DNA of 56,990 bases from Labilithrix sp. (lineage in GTDB: Bacteria; Myxococcota_A; Polyangia; Polyangiales; Polyangiaceae), in NCBI GenBank assembly GCA_019637195.1, contig JAHBWA010000049.1, positions 1 through 56,990 on the forward strand, written 5' to 3'. A program made the translations under genes and the position numbers. The notes below the pieces were generated by a model. It did no database searches. It saw only the letters and a program-made list of their open reading frames with translations, and was not told where the DNA came from. This document shows, one piece after another, positions 43,871 through 52,801 of the stretch (its first letter is position 1; every line of letters begins with the position of its first letter).

Positions 43871-44599
43871 ATGTTCGACGAGCTGGCGATGACGACGACG
43901 ACCGACGAGCCCATCTCCGTCGTCCTGGTGGAGGACGACGAGCGCCTGGCGAAGCTCACGGCTCGCTACCTCGAGTCGCACGGCGTCGCCGTGACGATCG
44001 TGAGCGACGGCCGCCTCGCGGTGGGTCAGATCGTCAGGGGCCGGCCCGACGTGGTCCTGCTCGACCTGATGCTGCCTGGTCGGAGCGGGCTCGACGTCTG
44101 CCGCGAGCTCCGCGCGCGCTCCGACGTCCCGATCTTGATGGTCACGGCGCGCGGCGAGGAGGCCGACCGCGTCGTTGGGCTCGAGGGGGGCGCGGACGAC
44201 TACATCGCGAAGCCGTTCTCGTCGCGCGAGCTCTTGGCGCGCGTCCGCGCCCACGCGCGCCGCGCTCGCGGCGGGTCCGGACCGGCGAAGCGTTCGCTTC
44301 AGGTCGGTCGTCTCGCCATCGACGTCGACGCGATGCACGTGACGCTCGACGGCGCGGCCCTCGCGCTCACGACGTACGAGTTCATGCTCCTCCGAGCGCT
44401 CGCGGAGCGCGCGGGGCGCGTGCTCACGCGCGAGCAGCTGATCGACATCGTCCGGGGGAGCGCGGAGGAGGCGTTCGACCGGTCCGTCGACGTCCACGTC
44501 TCCCACCTCCGCGCAAAGCTCGGAGACGATCCGCGGAGCCCGCGCATCATCAAGACCGTAAGGGGCATCGGCTACATGCTTGCCCTCGAGCGTGGCTGA
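43871..44599 (+). CDS. OmpR-family response regulator
   Basis: A 242-residue two-domain regulator. The receiver has the acidic pair in VLVEDDE (Asp22/Asp23), phospho-acceptor Asp65 in VLLDLMLPG, Thr92 and Lys114 in YIAKPFS. The winged-helix domain has TYEFMLLRALAERAGRVLTREQL and the recognition segment DVHVSHLRAKLGDDPRSPRI, ending IKTVRGIGYML. It controls transcription when phosphorylated, most probably by the histidine kinase that follows and overlaps it by a few bases. The general similarity is to RstA/CpxR-like regulators. Confidence 0.95.
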   Translation: MFDELAMTTTTDEPISVVLVEDDERLAKLTARYLESHGVAVTIVSDGRLAVGQIVRGRPDVVLLDLMLPGRSGLDVCRELRARSDVPILMVTARGEEADRVVGLEGGADDYIAKPFSSRELLARVRAHARRARGGSGPAKRSLQVGRLAIDVDAMHVTLDGAALALTTYEFMLLRALAERAGRVLTREQLIDIVRGSAEEAFDRSVDVHVSHLRAKLGDDPRSPRIIKTVRGIGYMLALERG

Positions 44600-46202
44600 C
44601 GTGTCCTGGCTCTGCCGCGTCGTGGAGCGCCCGTCGCGGATGGCGCTTCGCATCTACGCGATCGGCCTCGTCCAGTTCGTGATCGTCGCCGTCGTCATGG
44701 AGGTCGATCATCGCGCGCGCGAGGCCGCGCGTCGCGCCGCGTTCGCGGAGCAGCGCGCGGCCCTGACCAACCAGCAGGCGCCGCGGCGTCCGTGGGAGAC
44801 CCATGGGCGCTTCGTCGCGGAGGGCCTCGCGCGGGTCCTCGACGATCCTCCCGCCCTCCAGCGTGAGGTCGAGCGCGCGGCGACGGCGTTCGGCTGGGCG
44901 ATCGAGGTGAGGGATCCGGCCGGTCGCGTGCTCGCCGGCGCCGCGCCTCCGGACGCGCGGGCGGCGCCGGCGCGATCGCCGGGCGCTCAGCCCGCCAGCG
45001 TGCCGATCGCGATGCCCGACGGGCGGGTGGCTCGTCTCGAGTACGCGCCGCGAGGCCCCGCCGGCGGTCCGGTGTCGGGCGGCCCCAGCAGCCTCTCCGC
45101 GCCGCCGGGCCGCGAAGGTGGTCCGCCGCTCGGCGGGCCCGACGGGCCGTTCGGCGGTCCGCCTGGCGGGCCCGATGGGCCGTTCGGCGGTCCGCCGCCC
45201 GGTCCGGGCGGCGGGCGCCTCGGCCCTCCGCCCGGCGCGCTGCCGCCCTTCGGCGCGCCGCCGTTCGGGGTCGCCGTCGCGGTCATCCTCGTCGTCGTCG
45301 GCGTGAGCTCGTGGCTCACCGCGCGGTCGTTCGCGCGCCCGCTCGCGTCGCTCAGCACGGCGACGCGCGCGTTCGGCAAGGGTGAGCTCGACACGCGCGC
45401 GAAGATGGCGCGAACCGACGAGATCGGCGAGGTCGCCCAGGCGTTCGACGACATGGCCGACCGCATCGCGAAGCTGCTCCTCGCCGAGCGCGAGCTGCTC
45501 GCGAACGTGTCGCACGAGCTCCGGACACCCCTCGCGCGCATCCGCGTCGCGCTCGACCTGGCGAGCGAGGCCGACCCGCGCACCGCGCGCGAGTCGTTCG
45601 CGGAGATCGCGCAGGACCTGGCGGAGCTCGAGCGGATCGTCGACGACGTGCTCGCGTCCGCGCGCCTGGCGCTCGACTCGGGGCCCCGGTCCGGGGGCGC
45701 GACGACGCTCCCGGTGCGGGCGGAGCGGCTCGACCCTCGCGCGCTCCTCGCACGCTCGGTCGCGCGCTTCCGGGCCGCGCATCCCGAGCGGACGCTCCGA
45801 GCGGAGCTGCCCGACGCCCTGTCCGCCATCTCCGCGGATCCGGTGCTGGCGCGGCGGCTCGTCGACAACCTCCTCGACAACGCGAACGCGTACACGGACG
45901 CTCCCGACGCCTCGGTCACGCTGCGCGCGCGTCACGAGGACTCCGACGCGGGCGGGCACGTGGTGATCGAGGTCGAGGACGAGGGCGTCGGCATCAGCGA
46001 CGACGACCAGGCGCGCCTCTTCGAGCCGTTCTTCCGCGCGGACCGCAGCCGAGCGCGCGCCACCGGCGGTCTCGGTCTCGGCCTCGTCCTCGCGCGGCGC
46101 GTCGCGGAGGCGCACGGCGGGACGCTCACGATCGAGAGCAAGCTCGGCGAAGGGACGCGCGCGCGCGTTCGGCTGCCGGTGGCCGCCGACTCGGACGCGT
46201 GA
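44592..46202 (+). CDS. Sensor histidine kinase with Gly/Pro-rich periplasmic linker
   Basis: A protein of about 536 residues, partner of the OmpR-type regulator before it. Helix 1 is at about 18-36 and helix 2 at about 224-242; between them lies a periplasmic sensor (about 45-155) followed by a striking Gly/Pro/Asp-rich tract with GGPDGPFGGPPG repeats right before helix 2. A HAMP domain (SFARPLASLSTATRAFGKGE) leads to the dimerisation domain with His308 in NVSHELRTPL, then DNLLDNANAY (N-box), DEGVGI (G1), FEPFFRAD (F) and GLGLGLV (G2). Start choice: GTG 44592 overlaps the regulator stop; TTG 44580 and ATG 44640 (just before helix 1) are alternatives. Confidence 0.93.
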   Translation: MADVSWLCRVVERPSRMALRIYAIGLVQFVIVAVVMEVDHRAREAARRAAFAEQRAALTNQQAPRRPWETHGRFVAEGLARVLDDPPALQREVERAATAFGWAIEVRDPAGRVLAGAAPPDARAAPARSPGAQPASVPIAMPDGRVARLEYAPRGPAGGPVSGGPSSLSAPPGREGGPPLGGPDGPFGGPPGGPDGPFGGPPPGPGGGRLGPPPGALPPFGAPPFGVAVAVILVVVGVSSWLTARSFARPLASLSTATRAFGKGELDTRAKMARTDEIGEVAQAFDDMADRIAKLLLAERELLANVSHELRTPLARIRVALDLASEADPRTARESFAEIAQDLAELERIVDDVLASARLALDSGPRSGGATTLPVRAERLDPRALLARSVARFRAAHPERTLRAELPDALSAISADPVLARRLVDNLLDNANAYTDAPDASVTLRARHEDSDAGGHVVIEVEDEGVGISDDDQARLFEPFFRADRSRARATGGLGLGLVLARRVAEAHGGTLTIESKLGEGTRARVRLPVAADSDA

Positions 46203-46296
46203 GCGGCGCGCGCTCGGGTGCCGCAAAACATTTCGACACGACCGCGCAAGGTCGCCTTAGCAGCGGGAAGGCATCTTGGTCCTCGGAGGTTCCGAG

Positions 46297-46851
46297 ATGA
46301 AGAAGGTGATTCATGTCGTGTGCGTGTCCGCGGTCGCGGTCGCGCTCGTTGCGTGCGGGGGGACGACCTCGAGCGATCCGGCGGCCCAGACGCAGGTGCA
46401 AGCCGCGACCTCGGAGGGGAGCGGCAGCGCCGACGGCCGGCGTCCGCTGCGCCGTACGCCCGGCCCGCCGCCGGAGGCGTTCGAGGCCTGCGTGGCGAAG
46501 GCCGCCGGCGATGCGTGCACGGTCGCCGTCGGGGACAAGACGCTGACCGGGAAGTGTGTCGCGCCCCCGCCGCCGCCACCCGAGGGCTCGCCGGCGATCC
46601 CGGACGGGCGCCTCGCGTGTAGGCCCGACGATCTGCCGGCGCCTCCGCCGGAGTCTCGACGCGGCGGCTCTGGGGAGCGTCCTCCTGGGCCGCCGCCGGT
46701 CGAAGTGTTCGCGGCATGCGACGGCAAGGCCGCGGGCGACGCGTGCGTGGTCACGCTCGCGGACGGCGCCGTCGACGGTACATGCAGGCCGCCGCCGGGC
46801 GCGACCGAGACGCGCCTCGGATGCGCTCCGTCGCGACCGCCGCCGAAGTGA
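46297..46851 (+). CDS. Lipoprotein with duplicated Cys module
   Basis: A 184-residue lipoprotein. MKKVIHVV and a hydrophobic core lead to LVAC (lipobox, Cys20). GGAGG seven bases upstream fixes the ATG at 46297. The mature part has two copies of a Cys module: the first has EACVAKAAGDACTV, GKCVAPP and RLACRP; the second has AACDGKAAGDACVV, GTCRPPP and RLGCAP. Each has four Cys in the same order, joined by Pro-rich linkers. The pattern suggests two small disulphide- or metal-bound knots. No known function. It follows the two-component genes and could be a target of that system. The module is common in Polyangia proteins as far as I know. Confidence 0.78.
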   Translation: MKKVIHVVCVSAVAVALVACGGTTSSDPAAQTQVQAATSEGSGSADGRRPLRRTPGPPPEAFEACVAKAAGDACTVAVGDKTLTGKCVAPPPPPPEGSPAIPDGRLACRPDDLPAPPPESRRGGSGERPPGPPPVEVFAACDGKAAGDACVVTLADGAVDGTCRPPPGATETRLGCAPSRPPPK

Positions 46852-46969
46852 CCTTCGGCGTCTCACACCGCTCATCGCCGCACGCGCGCCGAGGCGCGCA
46901 TCAACTCATGCAAGCGGACCGCACGCGCGGCCCGAGCGGGCGTGACCGCCCGCGGGCGAGGAAAGGACC

Positions 46970-47588
46970 ATGCTGACGCCAAGTATGCCCTTTTCGCGCT
47001 CTCCGTTCGTCGTTCAGACGCCTCGCCGCTGGCGCCCAGCGCGGGCGTCCGCCTCGCGCGCGCGGCGGCGCGCGGTGAGGCCCGCGATGCGCGAGCTCCT
47101 CCAGGAGCTAGGGCCCCGAGTCGCCCGCGTCGTCCGCGCCGTGCTCGTCCGGTCGCATCAGGACGCCGAGGACGTCACCCGCAGGCGATGCTCGGGCTGG
47201 TCCTGGCTCTCCCGTCGTTCCGTGGCGAGTGCGAGCCCGGGCACTTCGCGTCGCGCGTGGCGGCGCGAGCGGCGATCGTCGCGGCCGCGCGGCGCATCAC
47301 GAGGACGGCGTCGACATCGATGAGGTCCCGTCGCCGCATACCGCGCCGTTCGAGGGCGCCGCGTGGGCGCGTCACGTCTCGATGCTGCGTGAGGCGCTGA
47401 CGCGGATCCCGCCCGAGCAGGCCGAGACGCTCGCGCTCCGCGTCGTTCTGGGGTCGTCGCTCTCCGAGGTCGCAGAGGTGACCGGGGGCCCGCTCAACAC
47501 CGTGCGCAGCCGGCTTCGCCTCGCGAAGGCGGCGCTGCGTGAGGCGAATCTCGCTCGAGACCGCCGGCCGCGCTCGGGGGGCGTGAGG
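46970..47588 (+). pseudogene. ECF-type sigma factor gene broken by frameshifts
   Basis: Parts of one sigma-70 family (ECF) protein lie in three frames. Region 2 start (MRELLQELGPRVARVVRAVL, then HQDAEDVT) is in the frame of 46970. After about 47180 the continuation QAMLGLVLALPSFRGECEPG lies one frame away, and after about 47298 the rest (EALTRIPPEQAETLALRVVL and NTVRSRLRLAKAALREAN, region 4 with its helix-turn-helix) is in the third. Each change fits one missing base. The last frame has no stop before it runs into the antisense of the ABC gene; a TGA at 47584-47586 is in another frame. Either a decaying gene or sequencing errors. AAAGGA lies upstream of the ATG at 46970. Confidence 0.7.
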
Positions 47589-48515
47589 TCAGAGCGCCTT
47601 ACGCACGAAGATGTCCTCGAGCGTCTCGCGCTTCGGGGTCACGGCGTCGATCCGTACGCCCGCGGCGAGCGCGCGCTCGAGGACGGACCTGATGGCGTCG
47701 TCTCCCTGGACCTCGACGACGAGCGTCTTGCCGACGCGCTGCGCTCGCTCGGCGAGCTCCTCGAGCTCCGCGGCGAGGTCGTCGGGCGGGGAGCTGAGCG
47801 TGATCTCGCTCCGGCGTACGCCCTTGTCGACGAGCTCGGTGATGGTGCCGGCGACGACCACCTCACCCTTGCGCAGGATGCAGACGGCGTCGCAGAGCAT
47901 CTCGACGTCGCTGAGGATGTGGCTCGAGAAGAAGACCGTCTTGTTCGCGCTCGCCTCCTCGACGATGAGGTCGCGGACCTCCTTGCGCCCGACCGGATCG
48001 AGCCCGCTCATCGGCTCGTCGAGGATGAGCAGCTCGGGATCGTGGACGAGCGCCGCGGCGAGGCCCGTGCGCTGGAGCATGCCCTTCGAGAGGGCGCGCA
48101 CGGGGCGGTCGATGGCGTAGGCGATGCCGACGCGCTCGATGACACCCTCGACGGCCTTCTTGAGCTTCGGACCGCCCATGCCGTTCAGGCGACCGCACAG
48201 CGTCACGAACTCGCGCGGCGTCAGGTAGGGGTAGACGTACGGGTTCTCTGGGAGGAACCCTACGTTGCCCATGGCCTCGGGCGACGGGACGTCCTTGCCG
48301 AGGATGGTGGCGCGCCCCGACGTCGGCGAGATCAGCCCGGTCAGCATCTTGATCGTCGTCGTCTTGCCGGCGCCGTTGGGGCCGAGGAAGCCGAAGATCT
48401 CCCCGCGCTGGACCTTGAGCGAGATCCCCCGCACGGCCTCGACCTTCTTGCCGGAGAACGGCTTACGGAACGTCTTCGAGAGACGATCGACCTCCAGGAC
48501 CACGCGAGACGCCAT
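47589..48515 (-). CDS. ABC transporter ATPase (ABC-2/NatA type)
   Basis: A 308-residue ATP-binding subunit. Walker A GPNGAGKTT (45-53), a Q-loop region at VGFLPENP, a signature motif in the variant form LSKGMLQR (142-149; LSGGQ is usual), Walker B LLILDEP (162-168) and the switch His in FFSSHIL. After about residue 215 there is an extra C-terminal domain common in ABC-2 and gliding-type ATPases. It would drive export by a two-domain ABC-2 permease, but no permease gene is beside it. It is the second gene after the NtrC-type regulator (stop and start three bases apart), so the regulator may be part of the same operon. Confidence 0.92.
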   Translation of the reverse strand: MASRVVLEVDRLSKTFRKPFSGKKVEAVRGISLKVQRGEIFGFLGPNGAGKTTTIKMLTGLISPTSGRATILGKDVPSPEAMGNVGFLPENPYVYPYLTPREFVTLCGRLNGMGGPKLKKAVEGVIERVGIAYAIDRPVRALSKGMLQRTGLAAALVHDPELLILDEPMSGLDPVGRKEVRDLIVEEASANKTVFFSSHILSDVEMLCDAVCILRKGEVVVAGTITELVDKGVRRSEITLSSPPDDLAAELEELAERAQRVGKTLVVEVQGDDAIRSVLERALAAGVRIDAVTPKRETLEDIFVRKAL

Positions 48516-48518
48516 TCC

Positions 48519-49964
48519 TCAGTCATCCTCCTTGGCCGAGCTCACGGGGTGCGGGCTCGTGGGGCTGCTCGAATATTCGTGGAGCTTGTACTGGATCTTG
48601 CGCGGCGACACGCCGAGGATCCCTGCGGCCTTCGACGTCGATCCGCCGCACGCCTCGAGGGTGCGGAGGATGGCGTAGCGCTCGAGGTCCTGGATGGTAG
48701 AGCCGGGGATCGGCGGCGGCCCCTCGGTCTGCTTCGGCGCGAGCGCCGGCGGGAGGTGGCGGACGTCGATGCGCGGCGCGTCGCACAGCACCACGGCCCG
48801 CTCGATGACGTTCTCGAGCTCGCGGACGTTGCCCGGCCAGTCGTAGCTCGCGAGCACCTTGAGGGCCTGCTCGGTGATGCCGTCGATGCTCCGGCCGTTC
48901 TCCGCCGCGTAGCGGCCGAGGAAGAACGAGGCGAGCGGCCCGATGTCGGCGCGGCGGTCGCGCAGCGGGGGCAGCTCGATCGTGATGACGTTGAGGCGGT
49001 AGTAGAGGTCCTCGCGGAACGCGCCTCTCTTGATCTCCTCGGCGAGGTTGCGGTTCGTCGCGGCGATGAGCCGGACGTCGACCTTCAGCGTCTCGTTGCC
49101 GCCGACGCGCTCGAACGACTTCTCCTGGAGGAAGCGGAGCAGCTTGACCTGGGTGCCCTGCGGGATCTCGCCGATCTCGTCGAGGAAGAGCGTGCCGCCG
49201 TCGGCCTGCTTGAAGCGGCCCTCGCGCCGCGCGATCGCGCCGGTGAACGCGCCCTTCTCGTGACCGAAGAGCTCGCTCTCGAGGAGCGACTCCGCGAGGG
49301 CCGCGCAGTGCAGGCGCACGAAGGGGCCGCCGGCGCGGGGGCTCGCGGCCGACAGCGCCTCCGCGATGAGCTCCTTGCCGGTCCCGCTCTCGCCCGTGAT
49401 GAGGACGCTCGCCTTGCTGGGGCCGACCTGCGCGACGAGGTCGAGCACGGCGCGCATCTTCGGGTCCTCCGAGACGATGTGGCCAAACGCGTTGCGCTCG
49501 CGGAGGCGCTCGCGGAGCGCCTGGGTCTCCTGGAGGAGACGGGCCTTGTCCATCGCGCGGTCCACCACCGCCGAGAGCGCCTCGTAGTCGAGCGGCTTCG
49601 TGAGGTAGTTGTCCGCGCCCTTCTTGATGGCGGAGACGGCGCTCGTGATCGTGCCGAACGCGGTCATGACGACGAACACGGTCTGCGGCGAGGCGCTCTT
49701 CGCCTTCTCCATGAAGGCGATCCCGTCGAGCCCGGGCATCTTGAGGTCGGTCAGGACGACGTCGGGGGCGAACTCCTCGAGCTTGCCGAGCGCCTTGAAC
49801 CCGTCCGCCGCGGTCTCGGTGGCGTACCCCTCGTCGCGGAGGATCTCGCTCAGCGCGGCGCGGGCGTTCGCCTCGTCGTCGACGACGAGGATGCGGCCGC
49901 GCGGTCCTCCCGAGACGCGTTGCCCCGGGAGACCGTCGGCTCGGTCGGGCGAGTCCGCTGCCAT
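48519..49964 (-). CDS. Sigma-54-dependent response regulator (NtrC/ZraR type)
   Basis: A 481-residue regulator. The receiver (about 24-138) has VVDDE, phospho-acceptor Asp73 in VLTDLKMPG, Thr101 and Lys123 in YLTKPLD. The AAA+ domain has Walker A GESGTGKE (191-198), GAFTGA (238-243), Walker B GGTLFLDEIGE and the DWPGNVRELEN arginine-finger region. The C-terminal Fis-type helix-turn-helix has GGSTSKAAGILGVSPRKIQY. It should activate sigma-54 promoters when phosphorylated by an unlinked kinase. It is the first gene of a pair with the ABC ATPase. An extremely long open frame lies antisense to this gene and its upstream region but is only its shadow. Confidence 0.95.
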   Translation of the reverse strand: MAADSPDRADGLPGQRVSGGPRGRILVVDDEANARAALSEILRDEGYATETAADGFKALGKLEEFAPDVVLTDLKMPGLDGIAFMEKAKSASPQTVFVVMTAFGTITSAVSAIKKGADNYLTKPLDYEALSAVVDRAMDKARLLQETQALRERLRERNAFGHIVSEDPKMRAVLDLVAQVGPSKASVLITGESGTGKELIAEALSAASPRAGGPFVRLHCAALAESLLESELFGHEKGAFTGAIARREGRFKQADGGTLFLDEIGEIPQGTQVKLLRFLQEKSFERVGGNETLKVDVRLIAATNRNLAEEIKRGAFREDLYYRLNVITIELPPLRDRRADIGPLASFFLGRYAAENGRSIDGITEQALKVLASYDWPGNVRELENVIERAVVLCDAPRIDVRHLPPALAPKQTEGPPPIPGSTIQDLERYAILRTLEACGGSTSKAAGILGVSPRKIQYKLHEYSSSPTSPHPVSSAKEDD

Positions 49965-50078
49965 TTCCGCCCCATCTTAGCCGGTCGCGAGGGCCGGTGG
50001 GGGCTCGATGGCGGCGCGTCGTCCCCGCCGCGTGGGGCGGCGCAAAACGGGGGCTCCGGGCGGACGAGCCCGAGCATG

Positions 50079-50099
50079 ACACCCACCTCGGGTGGGTGT
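50079..50099. promoter_or_regulatory. Palindromic hairpin just upstream of the OmpA-family gene
   Basis: A perfect 9-bp inverted repeat, ACACCCACC at 50079-50087 and GGTGGGTGT at 50091-50099, with a TCG loop, 20 bases before the ATG at 50119. It could be an operator or a leader hairpin that affects translation. The spacer before the ATG has no strong ribosome-binding site. Confidence 0.5.
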
Positions 50100-50118
50100 T
50101 ACAACGGCTGCGGCGCGC

Positions 50119-52353
50119 ATGAAGACCACCGGCACCCTCGTCCTGTCTCTTCTCCTCCTGGGCGGCGCCGCGGGGACGGCTCTGGCGCAGGAGAACGGCA
50201 CCGTCACGTTCGGGGGCGGCGCCTCCACGCAGACCGGCGCCGCGGCGACAGCGGCGCCGCAGACGACGGAGGGTGAGCCGGCGGATCGCGCGGCCGACCC
50301 CGACAAGGACTGGGCGGCGCGGGAGTCGAAGCTCAACGAAGGCATGACGCTCAACGGCGGCGTCGGCCTCATCCACACGCAGCATGCGCAGGGCGGCGCG
50401 ACCGGGCAGTTCCGCGTCGACTTCACGACGGAGTACTTCTCGGCGGGCTTTCTCTGCACGCGCGAGTTCCCCTGCCGCGACCCGCGCAACCCGAACAACG
50501 TGATCCAGAGCGACAGCGCCGACCACATCGGCGGCCGGCTCCGCCTGTCGATGCAGGTCGTCAAGTGGCTCGACACCTACCTCGCGACGAGCGCGCTCGC
50601 GAACTCGAACCCGGCCAACCGTCCGTCGCTGCTCCAGGTCCTCGGTGACAGCACCTTCGGCGCGAAGGCCCACGGGCAGCTGTCGAACGTGTTCCACGTC
50701 GGCGGAGCCTTCGAGCTCTGGCTGGTCAACGGCACGGGCGCGGTCGGCCTCGACGGCGCCGGCACGAGCGCGAAGTTCCGCGGCCTCGCGACCGCCGATC
50801 TCCGCGGCGCGGACAAACCGATCCCGCTCCGCATCAGCACGAACCTCACCTACGTGCTCGACAACTCGGGCGAGGTCGTCGCTGCGACCGAGACGGCGCG
50901 CGGCGCGCCGATCACGCGCATCGAGCGCTTCGGCCTCAACGTCAACCGGGTCGACCACTTCGACATCCACCTCGGCGCCGAGCTCTTCGCTGCGCAGGAA
51001 AAGGTGCGACCGTTCCTCGAGTACCACGTCCTCATCCCGGTCAACCGGCAGGACTACCGGTGCCGGCAGAACAACCCGAGCAGCGACAAGTGCCTCGCGA
51101 CCGATCCGTTCGCGCCGTCCACGCTGACCCTCGGCAGCCGCTTCTACCCGTGGAAGAAGGGCTTCAACCTCACCGCGGCGCTCGACATCGGCGTCTCCGG
51201 CGTGGGCACCTTCATCGAGGAGATGCGGCCCACGCCGCCGTGGATGCTCTACCTCGGCGCCGGCTGGGCGTTCGATACGCAGGACAAGCCGCCGGTGATC
51301 CAGGAGCGCGTCGTCGAGCGCGGCCGCCCCGCCGGCCGCCGCATCCGCGGCTTCGTGCACGAGGAGGGCAAGGCCGAGGGGATCGGCGGCGCGATCGTCG
51401 CGTGGGAGAACCACCCGGAGCTCACGTCGCTCGCGACCGGCACCGACGGCCGCTTCACGACCCACGACCTCCCGGCGGGCCCGTACGTCTTCGCCGTGCA
51501 GGCCGAGGGCTACAAGCCGGGCCAGTGCAGCACGACGATCGCCGCGCCGGCCGCCGCGCCGGGCCAGGCGCCCGCGCCGGAGGGCGGCGACGTGCAGCTC
51601 GACTGCGTCCTCGAGGCGCTCCCGCGCGTCGGCAACATCGTCGGCAAGGTGAAGGACCTCGACACCGGGCTCTTCGTCGGTGGCGCAGCGATCAAGGTGG
51701 TCGACGTCGCGAAGAAGGAGCTCAGCGGCTCGACCGACGGCCAGGGCGCGTTCCGCTTCGAGCTCGTCACGCCGGGTGAGGCGTCGATCACCGTCGACGC
51801 GGAGGGCTACCTCGTCTCCTCCGAGCAGCTCGACGTGAAGGTCCGGCAGGACAACCCGATCGAGATCTCGGTGAAGAAGAAGCCGAAGAACCCGCTCGTG
51901 GCGCTCCAGAGCAAGGAGATCGTCATCCGGCAGCAGGTCCAGTTCGGCGTCGACTCGGCGGTCATCCTGCCCGCGTCGACGGGCCTCCTCACGGAGATCG
52001 CAGACGTCCTCCTGAAGAACCCGCGTATCCGGCGCGTCGAGGTGCAGGGCCACACGGACGGGACGGGCGCGCCGGGCCACAACCAGAAGCTGAGCGAGGA
52101 CCGCGCGAGCGCCGTCGTCGCGTGGCTGACCGCGCACGGCGTCGCAGCCGACCGCCTCACGGCGAAGGGCTACGGCGACTCCAAGCCCCTCGTGCCGAAC
52201 GTCACCGAGCTGAACAAGCAGCGCAATCGTCGCGTGCAGTTCATCATCACGGAGCAGGACCCCGCGGCGGCCGCGCCCGGCCCGCTCGGGGCACCGGCGC
52301 TCGGGGCGCCGGCGCTCGGGACCGGCGCGAAGGCTCCGGCTCCCAAGAACTGA
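50119..52353 (+). CDS. OmpA-family outer-membrane protein with two regulatory-like beta domains
   Basis: A 744-residue protein. MKTTGTLVLSLLLLGG and onward form a signal peptide ending ALAQ. Residues about 80-400 alternate as in a beta-barrel, with two Cys pairs in loops. Two carboxypeptidase-regulatory-like beta-sandwich domains follow, GFVHEEGKAEGIGGAIVAWE (about 415-475) and GKVKDLDTGLFVGGAAIKVV (about 510-570). The last 125 residues are an OmpA-C peptidoglycan-binding domain with VQGHTDGTGAP, KLSEDRASAVVAWL and QRNRRVQFII. It anchors the outer membrane to the cell wall. The ATG is set by the signal peptide; a GTG nine codons earlier is possible. A Pro/Ala/Gly repeat closes the protein. 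Confidence 0.9.
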   Translation: MKTTGTLVLSLLLLGGAAGTALAQENGTVTFGGGASTQTGAAATAAPQTTEGEPADRAADPDKDWAARESKLNEGMTLNGGVGLIHTQHAQGGATGQFRVDFTTEYFSAGFLCTREFPCRDPRNPNNVIQSDSADHIGGRLRLSMQVVKWLDTYLATSALANSNPANRPSLLQVLGDSTFGAKAHGQLSNVFHVGGAFELWLVNGTGAVGLDGAGTSAKFRGLATADLRGADKPIPLRISTNLTYVLDNSGEVVAATETARGAPITRIERFGLNVNRVDHFDIHLGAELFAAQEKVRPFLEYHVLIPVNRQDYRCRQNNPSSDKCLATDPFAPSTLTLGSRFYPWKKGFNLTAALDIGVSGVGTFIEEMRPTPPWMLYLGAGWAFDTQDKPPVIQERVVERGRPAGRRIRGFVHEEGKAEGIGGAIVAWENHPELTSLATGTDGRFTTHDLPAGPYVFAVQAEGYKPGQCSTTIAAPAAAPGQAPAPEGGDVQLDCVLEALPRVGNIVGKVKDLDTGLFVGGAAIKVVDVAKKELSGSTDGQGAFRFELVTPGEASITVDAEGYLVSSEQLDVKVRQDNPIEISVKKKPKNPLVALQSKEIVIRQQVQFGVDSAVILPASTGLLTEIADVLLKNPRIRRVEVQGHTDGTGAPGHNQKLSEDRASAVVAWLTAHGVAADRLTAKGYGDSKPLVPNVTELNKQRNRRVQFIITEQDPAAAAPGPLGAPALGAPALGTGAKAPAPKN

Positions 52354-52801
52354 TCGAACGAGCGAGCGCCTCGGTCGTCCGCTCTCGCCCGATCGATCGC
52401 GAGACGCGCTCGACGCGTCGTCTGCCGCGTGGCGCTCGGGGCCCCGTGCGCGACCGCGCCTCTCCGTGGTGACCGTGAAGGCGCGTCGCTGCGCCCGCCG
52501 GCGACGCGTCCGCCGGTGACGTGCCCGCCGGCGGTGCGCGCCCACACGGGTCGTGTCCCCGGACCGTCGATCGTGACGATTCGCGACCGCCAGCGTGCGG
52601 ACCGAGACGTTCACACATCGATGCAACACGCTCGTTCGAGCCCGCCTCCGTCGTCGAGCGCTCCAGCGGCACGTGCGCTGCAGAGCGAATTCGGAGCCGC
52701 GCGGCGACGAACCGTACGGGCGGGGGCCGCGCGCCCTCGTGAGGGAGCTCGTCGTCGCGCCGGTCCTCGTCCGCGCGCCCAGCTTCGGGGAGGGGCGGTC
52801 C
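52354..52801. other. Intergenic region before the polysaccharide genes
   Basis: About 450 bases without a credible gene. A threefold imperfect repeat of CCGCCGG-type sequences (about 52495-52540) is visible, and the ribosome-binding site of the next gene (GGGGAGGGG) is at its end. Promoters for the polysaccharide genes are presumably here but none is clear. Frames open through this region are extensions of neighbours. Confidence 0.5.

Noticed and set aside
47229..50276. Single plus-strand open frame continuing from the ECF sigma remnant
   Set aside because: Only the first part, before 47588, resembles sigma region 4; the remainder is antisense to the ABC ATPase and NtrC-type genes.
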